64,000 nt of DNA from WHSW01 sp963842795 (GTDB taxonomy: Bacteria; Actinomycetota; Thermoleophilia; Solirubrobacterales; 70-9): the NCBI GenBank assembly GCA_963842795.1, contig CAWJHV010000007.1, positions 28,166 through 92,165 on the forward strand. Direction: 5' to 3'. A program made the translations under genes and the position numbers. A model generated the notes under the pieces. The model ran no database searches. It was not told where the DNA came from and saw only the letters and a program-made list of their open reading frames with translations. Numbering within the stretch: position 1 is the first letter of the stretch; each line of letters opens with the position of its first letter. Of the stretch, positions 58,302-64,000 are shown in pieces.

Positions 58302-59438
58302 ATGTTCGAGCTTCGACGCCGGCCGGCCGAGCTGCTCACGGCTACGCGCACCCGCTCGCGCGCGAAGCTCGAGGAGCGGGTCGAGGAGCTGCGCGCGAAC
58401 TGGCTCAGCCTGCTGCTCGCGGCGCTCGCCGCGGCGGTCGCCTGGCTGATCGCCCGCGAGCTGCTCGGCCACCGCCAGGCGTTCTTCGCCCCGGTGGCGG
58501 CGATCCTGACCCTCGGGCTGACCGTGGGACAGCGGGGCCGCCGGGCCCTGGAGATCGGGATCGGGGTCGCGCTCGGGATCGCCGTCGCCGACCTGCTGGT
58601 GATCGGGATCGGGACCGGCGCCTGGCAGCTCGCGGTGGTGGTCGGCCTGGCGATGGTCACCGCGGTGCTCGTCGGCGGCGGGGTGATGCTGGTCAACCAG
58701 GCGGCGATCTCGGCCGTCCTCGTGGTCACGCTGCAGTCGGCCGGCGGCGGCGTCTCGGGCGCCCGGTTCATCGACGCGCTGATCGGCTCGGCGGTCGCCC
58801 TGCTCGCCAACGCCCTGGTTCCGATCGATCCGCTGCGGATCGTCCGTCGCGAGGCCGAACCGCTTCTGAGTGAGCTCGCCACGACCCTCGAGGAGGTGGC
58901 GGTCGGACTCGAGGAGCACGACATCGACGACGTGCAGGGCGCGCTGCGACGCGCGCGGGCGCTCGACGAGCGCACCGATCGCCTCCGCGAGGCCCTCGAC
59001 ATCGGCCACGAGACGACCGTCTGGGCGCCGACGCGCCGCCGGGCCCGCATCGAGCTCGAGCCCTACGCCGTCGCCGTCTCCTCGATCGACCACGCGGTCC
59101 GAAACACCCGGGTCCTCGCCCGCCGTGCCCTCTCGGCGATCGAACAGGACGACCGAGTGCCCGAGGCGGCGATCGCGGCGGTGCGCGAGCTGGCGAGCGC
59201 CGTCGCCGAGCTGGCGCTCGACCTCGCCGACGCCTCGCGCGCGTCCGAGCTCGAGCAGGAGCTGCTGCGGGCGTCGGCGCATGCAACCGCCGCGCTCGAC
59301 GTCACCGGCAACCTCTCGGCGAACATGATCACCGGCCAGGTCAGGGCGATCGCCGCCGACCTCCTGGGCGCGATCGGGGTCGAGCCGCGCGACGCCCGCG
59401 ACGCCGTCCGCGGGGCCCGCGAGCGGACCGGGATCTAA
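58302..59438 (+). CDS. FUSC-family aromatic acid exporter-like membrane protein
   Basis: 378 residues. The N-terminal half has five or six membrane spans (WLSLLLAALAAAVAWLIARE, FFAPVAAILTLGLTVGQRGR, LVNQAAISAVLVVTLQS). The C-terminal half is a long helical cytoplasmic domain (ETTVWAPTRRRARIELEPYA). The half-size FUSC family is related to p-hydroxybenzoate efflux protein AaeB and fusaric-acid resistance proteins. Substrate unknown. It diverges from the arylsulfotransferase-like gene, which also acts on phenolics, across ~165 bp. Confidence 0.83.
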   Translation: MFELRRRPAELLTATRTRSRAKLEERVEELRANWLSLLLAALAAAVAWLIARELLGHRQAFFAPVAAILTLGLTVGQRGRRALEIGIGVALGIAVADLLVIGIGTGAWQLAVVVGLAMVTAVLVGGGVMLVNQAAISAVLVVTLQSAGGGVSGARFIDALIGSAVALLANALVPIDPLRIVRREAEPLLSELATTLEEVAVGLEEHDIDDVQGALRRARALDERTDRLREALDIGHETTVWAPTRRRARIELEPYAVAVSSIDHAVRNTRVLARRALSAIEQDDRVPEAAIAAVRELASAVAELALDLADASRASELEQELLRASAHATAALDVTGNLSANMITGQVRAIAADLLGAIGVEPRDARDAVRGARERTGI

Positions 59439-59857
59439 CGCTGGGTGCGACGCGGGGTCGTAGCGCCCGAACCCGGGGCGTTACGGCGCGGGCACGCTCT
59501 TGAGCGAGCGCCGTGGTCGCGTTCCGCGCAGATCCAGTAACGACTGCCGTTACTGGAATGCCACACCTAGAGGGCGGGGAAGCGTGCGCCACGTCCGCTT
59601 GCGCGTCCTGGACCGCCCACGTCGCATAGCGCGCGCGATCAGGCGCAAACGCCCGCGCCCCCGCGTCGAGTCGCACATTTACCGTCCACGAGGCGGCAAA
59701 AGTGCGACTCGGCGTCTGAGGCGGACGAAGACGCCGATCCCCGTAGCGCCTGCGCCACGCTTGCGCGTGCGACGCGGGGCGCCCGAACTGATTCGGTTTT
59801 CATCCGGGGGCCGGACGAATTTCGGGGCGGTTCGGGCCGGAGCGCGCACGGCGCCCG
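59439..59857. other. Gene-free stretch with inverted repeats
   Basis: 419 bp with no convincing gene; the open frames here translate to Arg-rich low-complexity sequence. It contains a 10-bp perfect inverted repeat with 5-nt loop (tccagtaacg-actgc-cgttactgga, 59533-59557). A second 10-bp pair is cgagtcgcac/gtgcgactcg (59667-59676, 59702-59711). An imperfect direct repeat of gtgcgacgcgggg...gcgcccgaac lies near both ends (from 59445 and from 59767). The base pattern lacks the third-position bias of the flanking genes. Confidence 0.5.
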
Positions 59858-61222
59858 CTACGCAGGGACCGCCTCGAGGCAGGCCTTGGCGGCGTGCTGG
59901 CCCGAGCGCACGGCGCCCTCCATGTGGATGTGGCCGACGCCGGCGATGTCGGTGCACGCCCATTGGATCGGCCCGATCGGCCGGCGCAGGTCCTCGCCGA
60001 AGCGGGTCAGCCCGCCGACCCCGTAGCTGGTCCCGTAGGCACCGCGCGTCCACTCCTCGGCTGACCAGTCGGTCTCGATCAGGTCGACCGCTTCGAGCGC
60101 CCGCGGGCCGACGTACTTCGCCATGCCCTCGAGCACCGCGGCCCGGCGATCGCCGGCGCTCATCCGCCCGGCCCGCTCGGCGTTCTCGCCGGCGAGAAAC
60201 GTGACCAGGACGCCGGCCGTCGCCGAGACGGGCGAGTTGTCGTAGAGCTCGCGGACGAGCTCGTACGGGGCGAAGCCCTGACCGGAGAGTCCCTCCTCGC
60301 GCCAGAACGGCTGCTCGTAGACCGCGAGGACCTTGTTGATGCTGCCCTGCGAGAGCGACTGCGCCAGCCGCTGGCGCCACGCCGGAAGCGCCGGGCGGAA
60401 GCGGATCGCCTCGGTCAGGTTCGGTGGCACGGCGACGATCGCCCCCCGGGCGCTCACGGTCGCGGTCTCCGCGTCGACCTCGACCCCCTCGTCCGACCAG
60501 CGGATGTCACGCGCCGGGGCATCGAGGAGCACGCGGTCGCCGAGGCGCTCGGCGAGGCGGATGGGGATCAGCTGCGAGCCGCCGACGACCCTCGTCGCGA
60601 GGCATTGGTCGGGCTCGAAGAGCTCGTAGGTGCCGCCGGCCCCGGCGATCATCCACAGGCCCTGCAGCAGCGAGAACGCGTTGGCGGGCTTGGCCAGGAA
60701 GCCGCCGGCGAGCCAGGAGCGGAGCAGGTCCTGGGCCGTCTGATCGGCGACCTCCGCGCGTAGCCAGGCCTCGAAGGTGATCGAGTCGAGCTCGCGGGCG
60801 TCGGGGTGCGCCCAGGGCGCCTCGGGGTCGAGCTCCTTGGCGAGCGCGTCGAGCTTCGCGTCGGCCTCCTCGAACGCCCGTTCCGACGCGGAGCCCATGG
60901 GCGCGTCGTGGCCCTCGTAGCGGTGGGTCTTCCCGGACTTGTCGACGTACACGTGCGTTCCCTCGCGGAAGCTGGGGAAGAGCTCGATCCCGAGCTCGTC
61001 GAGCAGCGCGTGCACCGCCGACTGATACGGGGCAACCCATTGACCGCCGAGCTCGTTCGCCTCGCCGCCGATCTCGGTGTTCCAGACCCGGCCGCCGACC
61101 CTGTCGCGCGCCTCGAGCACGACGACGTCGACGCCCTCGCGGGCGAGGGTCGATGCCGCCGTGAGCCCGGCGATCCCGGCTCCGACGACGACTATCTCGG
61201 TTTCGAGCGAACGCTCCGGCAT
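59858..61222 (-). CDS. Flavin monoamine oxidase
   Basis: 454 residues, ATG 61222 after GGAGGCCGG. Dinucleotide-binding VVVGAGIAGLTAASTLAREG at the N-terminus, VVLEARDRVGGRVW, GGQWVAPYQ, and C-terminal TDIAGVGHIHMEGAVRSGQ closing the FAD site. This is the monoamine oxidase/putrescine oxidase group: FAD-dependent oxidation of primary amines to aldehyde, ammonia and hydrogen peroxide. EWTRGAYGTSYGVGGLTRFG is typical of bacterial forms. No signal peptide. It stands alone. Confidence 0.88.
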   Translation of the reverse strand: MPERSLETEIVVVGAGIAGLTAASTLAREGVDVVVLEARDRVGGRVWNTEIGGEANELGGQWVAPYQSAVHALLDELGIELFPSFREGTHVYVDKSGKTHRYEGHDAPMGSASERAFEEADAKLDALAKELDPEAPWAHPDARELDSITFEAWLRAEVADQTAQDLLRSWLAGGFLAKPANAFSLLQGLWMIAGAGGTYELFEPDQCLATRVVGGSQLIPIRLAERLGDRVLLDAPARDIRWSDEGVEVDAETATVSARGAIVAVPPNLTEAIRFRPALPAWRQRLAQSLSQGSINKVLAVYEQPFWREEGLSGQGFAPYELVRELYDNSPVSATAGVLVTFLAGENAERAGRMSAGDRRAAVLEGMAKYVGPRALEAVDLIETDWSAEEWTRGAYGTSYGVGGLTRFGEDLRRPIGPIQWACTDIAGVGHIHMEGAVRSGQHAAKACLEAVPA

Positions 61223-61373
61223 CCGGCCTCCATGCGTCGAGCGGCGACCAGTCTATGTCCGCCCGAGTGCGCGCAGGGTGTTGTCGCGTCCACCCCTTGG
61301 GTCCCTACCCGGGGCGGGCTCGGCGACGGACCATTGCCGGGTCAATCCAAACGCCCCACAAGGAGGCAGGGAA

Positions 61374-62096
61374 ATGTTCAACACCACTCAGAATCGTGAC
61401 CAGGGCCCCCGTCCGCGTCGGCGCTTCAGCTACGCGAACGTGATGTCGACCGTGTCGGTCTTCATGGTGCTCGCGGGAGGCACGGCGCTCGCCGCGTCGC
61501 TGGCTCCCAACAGCGTCGGCTCGAAGACCGTCAAGGACGAGAAGCTGAAGAGCGTCGACCTGAAGGACGGCGCCGCCGTCGCCAGCTCCGACGTCATCGA
61601 CGGCTCGCTCACCGGCGCCGACATCGCCGACGGCACGGTCAACACGCCCGACCTCGCCAACAACGCGGTCAACTCGGCGAAGGTCGCCGACAACAGCCTG
61701 ACCGGCGGCGACGTCACCGACAACAGCCTCGCGGGCGGCGACGTCACCGACAACAGCCTCACCGGCGACGACGTCGACGAGTCGACGCTCGGTCAGGTCC
61801 CGGACGCCGCGCAGCTGCAGGGCAGGAGCGCCACGCAGTTCCTCTCGAGCACCGTCTACAAGCGCGAGAGCGCGGTCGACGCCGGCCAGCAGCTCGGCGA
61901 CGGCACCTTCGTCAAGGCCCAGGCCTGCGACGCCGGCGACGTGCTGCTCTCCGGGGGCCCCGCGAACATCAACGCGACCACCACGCTGCTCGAGAGCTTC
62001 CCGGCGCCCGGGACCACGAACGGCTGGCAGGCCCGCGTGAACAAGAACGGCGGGACCGACAACTGGAGCGTCGTCATCCTCTGCGTCGATCAGTAA
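61374..62096 (+). CDS. Surface fibre-like protein, N-terminally anchored (paralogue of 18412-19068)
   Basis: 240 residues, ATG 61374 after AAGGAGGCAGGGAA. Basic RRRFSYANVMST, one membrane span (VSVFMVLAGGTALAASL), then about 100 residues of short repeats. Examples are NNAVNSAKVADNSLTGGDV, then DNSLAGGDV and DNSLTGDDV, near-identical ten-residue units. The C-terminal head has CDAGDVLLSGGPANIN and a final VVILCVDQ, giving one Cys pair. The repeats suggest a beta-helical or trimeric stalk. Probably displayed on the cell surface; function unknown. A terminator follows at 62124. Confidence 0.72.
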   Translation: MFNTTQNRDQGPRPRRRFSYANVMSTVSVFMVLAGGTALAASLAPNSVGSKTVKDEKLKSVDLKDGAAVASSDVIDGSLTGADIADGTVNTPDLANNAVNSAKVADNSLTGGDVTDNSLAGGDVTDNSLTGDDVDESTLGQVPDAAQLQGRSATQFLSSTVYKRESAVDAGQQLGDGTFVKAQACDAGDVLLSGGPANINATTTLLESFPAPGTTNGWQARVNKNGGTDNWSVVILCVDQ

Positions 62097-62123
62097 TCGA
62101 CGGCTGAAGCTCCGGTTTCGTGC

Positions 62124-62153
62124 AGCGGCGGCGGCCCTCGGGTCGCCGCCGCT
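62124..62153. terminator. Bidirectional terminator between convergent genes
   Basis: Perfect 10-bp stem agcggcggcg (62124-62133) / cgccgccgct (62144-62153) with a 10-nt loop, followed by CGTTT. It lies between the fibre-like gene and the response-regulator gene, which converge. Confidence 0.78.
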
Positions 62154-62163
62154 CGTTTGCGTT

Positions 62164-62808
62164 CTAGGCGCGCAGGTAGGTGAGGACGGCGAGCACCCGG
62201 CGGTGGTCCTGGGCGCTGGTGGCGAGGCCGAGCTTGGAGAAGATGCCGGTCACGTGCTTCTCGACCGCCCGCTCGGAGACCACCAGCTGTTCGGCGATCG
62301 CCTGGTTCGTGCGCCCCTCGGCCATCAGCCCGAGCACCTCGCGCTCGCGCGGGGTCAGCTCGGCGAGCGGATCCTCGCGCCGGCGCCGGCCGAGGAGTTG
62401 CGAGACCACCTCGGGATCGAGCGCCGAGCCGCCGTCGGCGACCCGGCGCACGGCGTCGATGAACCGGTCGACCTCGGCGACGCGGTCCTTGAGCAGGTAC
62501 CCGACGCCCTCGGCATCATCGGCGAGCAGCTCCAGCGCGTAGCCCTCCTCGACGTATTGCGAGAGCACCAGCACCGCCGTGCCCGGGAGCTCGGCCCGGA
62601 TCTGCTGGGCGGCGCGCAGGCCGTCGTCCGTGTTGGTGGGCGGCATCCGCACGTCGACCACGGCGACGTCGGGCTTGTGAGCCCGGACCTTGCGCACCAG
62701 ATCCTCCGCGTCTCCGGCCTGCCCGACGACCTCCATGCCGGCGTCCTCGAGGAGCCGGACAACGCCCTCGCGCAGCAGCACCGAGTCGTCGGCGACGACT
62801 ACGCGCAC
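62164..62808 (-). CDS. NarL/LuxR-type response regulator
   Basis: 214 residues from GTG 62808. Receiver domain with acidic VVVADDSVLL, phospho-acceptor D52 in VVDVRMPP and Lys in GYLLKDRVAEVDRF. The LuxR helix-turn-helix is at the C-terminus: LTPREREVLGLMAEGRTNQA, VSERAVEKHVTGIFSKLGL. The insertion NTDDG after RMPP is typical of this actinobacterial subgroup. It overlaps the upstream kinase gene by 10 bp, so the pair is coupled. Target genes unknown. Confidence 0.92.
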   Translation of the reverse strand: MRVVVADDSVLLREGVVRLLEDAGMEVVGQAGDAEDLVRKVRAHKPDVAVVDVRMPPTNTDDGLRAAQQIRAELPGTAVLVLSQYVEEGYALELLADDAEGVGYLLKDRVAEVDRFIDAVRRVADGGSALDPEVVSQLLGRRRREDPLAELTPREREVLGLMAEGRTNQAIAEQLVVSERAVEKHVTGIFSKLGLATSAQDHRRVLAVLTYLRA

Positions 62809-64000
62809 GGGATCACCGCCCGCACGACGGTCCCGGCCCCTCGCGGGCTGACCACCTCGAGCCGCCCGTCGAGCGCAGCGACCCGGTCGGCGAGCCCGCG
62901 CAAGCCGGAGCCCGCTTCGGGGTCGGCGCCGCCGACGCCGTCGTCGCGGATCTCGACCTCGAGCCGGCCGTTGACGCGGTTCACCGATACCTCGGCTCGG
63001 GAGGCGTTCGCGTAGCGAGCCACGTTGGTGAGCGCCTCGGCGACCACGAAGTAGGAGGCCGACTCGACCGCGGGCGGCAGGCGCTCCGGCGACGGCGCCT
63101 CCAGCTCGACCGGCAGCGGCGCCCGGCCCGCGAGCGCCTCGAGCGCCGGCCGCAGGCCGCGGTCGCTGAGCACGGCGGGGTGGAGGCCGCGGGCGAGCTC
63201 GCGCAGCTCGCCGGTCGCGTCGGCGAGCTCCGCGGCGGTCTCCTCCAGCAGGGTCTTGGCAGCGGCCGGGTCGGTGTCGAGCTTGGTGGACGCGAGCCGC
63301 AGGTTGAGCGCCAGTGAGACGAGCCGTTGCTGGGCGCCGTCGTGGAGGTCGCGCTCGAGCCGCCGGCGCTCGTCGTCGGCGGCCTGGACGATCCGCGCCC
63401 GCGAGGCGCGGAGCTCCTCGACCCGGGCGCGCAGCTCGACGTTGAGCCGCTCGTTCTCCAACGCGAGGCTGGCGGCGGCGGCCACCGTCTGAACCAGCTC
63501 GGGCTCGGTGTCGAGGCGCGCGTCGTGACAGATCATCGCCACGGGACGGCCGTCGTGCTCGACCGGCGTGCAGGTGGTGTCGCCGCGGTCCGGGAGCTCA
63601 ACCGGGAGCCCGGACTCGTCGACGTAGCGGCCCTGTTCAGAGACCCAATAGGCGAGCGACAGGGATGGGTCGCCGAGCGCCTGGGCGATCGCGTCGCGCA
63701 GCCCGTGCCGGCGGTCGACCTCGCCGAGTCCGGCGACGAGCTCGCTGACAGCGTCCGCGCGCGACAGGCGGGAGCGCAACAGGCCGAAGAGGAACCCGAA
63801 CGGAACCGCGGCGATCGATGCGGCTCCCAGCACGTCGATGACGTCCTCCTGGGCGTCGGTGGGGAAGCCAACGATGTCGGAAATGAGGCTCAGCCCGAGA
63901 AAGAAGGCAGCGAGCGTGCCGGCCACCAGGACCGGGGTGAACGCGCGGCGGGCCGCGGTTGAGGCCGAGCGCCAGCGGCGGATCAGGAGGGTGGCGACCG
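62799..64000 (-). CDS. NarL-partner histidine kinase (HisKA_3 type), 5' end outside window
   Basis: At least 400 codons; the frame is open to the right edge, and the sequence beyond the GTG at 63926 (LLIRRWRSASTAARRAFTPV) looks coding, so the true start is outside. Visible parts: membrane spans (LAAFFLGLSLISDIVG, AASIAAVPFGFLFGLL), a GAF-like region, and a HisKA_3 phospho-acceptor His in RRRLERDLHDGAQQRLVSLA. The catalytic ATPase domain has ALTNVARYANASRAEV and GGADPEAGSGLRGLADRVAA. It autophosphorylates and transfers phosphate to the coupled regulator. Ligand unknown. Confidence 0.9.
   Translation of the reverse strand, partial: VATLLIRRWRSASTAARRAFTPVLVAGTLAAFFLGLSLISDIVGFPTDAQEDVIDVLGAASIAAVPFGFLFGLLRSRLSRADAVSELVAGLGEVDRRHGLRDAIAQALGDPSLSLAYWVSEQGRYVDESGLPVELPDRGDTTCTPVEHDGRPVAMICHDARLDTEPELVQTVAAAASLALENERLNVELRARVEELRASRARIVQAADDERRRLERDLHDGAQQRLVSLALNLRLASTKLDTDPAAAKTLLEETAAELADATGELRELARGLHPAVLSDRGLRPALEALAGRAPLPVELEAPSPERLPPAVESASYFVVAEALTNVARYANASRAEVSVNRVNGRLEVEIRDDGVGGADPEAGSGLRGLADRVAALDGRLEVVSPRGAGTVVRAVIPCA

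Noticed and set aside
59500..60204. Plus-strand Arg-rich frame covering the gene-free stretch as a small basic protein
   Set aside because: No ribosome site or family match; its second half is antisense to the amine oxidase gene.

Overview
The window is GC-rich chromosomal DNA, most likely from an actinobacterium of the Thermoleophilia (Solirubrobacterales-like). This rests on the gene families, not on a marker gene. There are two copies of a surface-protein family that opens with an RRRF-[ST]YxNVMST-type membrane anchor, Arg/Leu-rich C-terminal modules on several secreted proteins, many SDR, SnoaL, YCII and RibD-like small enzymes, two-domain ECF sigma factors, and a coenzyme F420-type LLM oxidoreductase. 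No rRNA, IS element, prophage or CRISPR array was seen. The only RNA gene found is one initiator tRNA.

Layout. 1-13.8 kb: a lone molybdopterin oxidoreductase, a secreted glycosidase, an exopolyphosphatase, a Tat-exported intradiol-dioxygenase-like protein, then a small catabolic island (SDR, SDR and metallo-beta-lactamase-fold hydrolase on the minus strand; alpha/beta hydrolase and enoyl-CoA hydratase on the plus strand). A secreted seven-repeat beta-propeller, a GT1 glycosyltransferase and an unrecognised protein follow. 13.8-14.35 kb: tRNA-fMet, its terminator and a gene-free stretch with two identical palindromic repeats and a LexA/SOS-type box. 14.35-23.6 kb: a 14-TM drug-efflux-type MFS, an SDR, a secretory lipase, a surface fibre-like protein, a second GT1 enzyme and a large subtilase with RTX repeats. 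23.7-32.6 kb: a cluster read as lysine catabolism (lysine 6-dehydrogenase/saccharopine dehydrogenase family, aminoadipate-semialdehyde dehydrogenase, a fused 2-oxoacid dehydrogenase E1, an FAD amine oxidase), with an MFS carrier and a LuxR regulator upstream on the same strand.

32.7-42.5 kb: methyltransferases, two ECF sigma loci (one sigma factor has lost its C-terminal SnoaL domain), two RibD-like reductases, a CGNR protein, a Met-rich membrane protein and several envelope hydrolases. 42.5-45.8 kb: a copper operon (His-rich membrane-anchored protein plus CopA ATPase) behind two CsoR-like boxes. A second pair of such boxes at 37.65-37.70 kb sits between the Met-rich membrane protein and a methyltransferase, so the two loci look like one copper regulon. 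45.8-59.4 kb: an LLM oxidoreductase/glycosidase/SnoaL operon, a second LuxR regulator, a cupin, a TetR locus and an ArsR-type regulator (both with start-proximal palindromes), a flippase-like protein, an ECF42-type sigma factor with its YCII partner, an arylsulfotransferase-like protein and a FUSC exporter. 59.9-64 kb: an amine oxidase, the second surface fibre protein, and a NarL-type two-component system whose kinase runs off the window.

Genes are tightly packed. Operons commonly use ATGA or 8-14 nt overlaps, and several convergent pairs share a 4-bp stop overlap (CTAG or TTAA). Function calls are made by eye from motifs and remembered family sequences; no database was searched.
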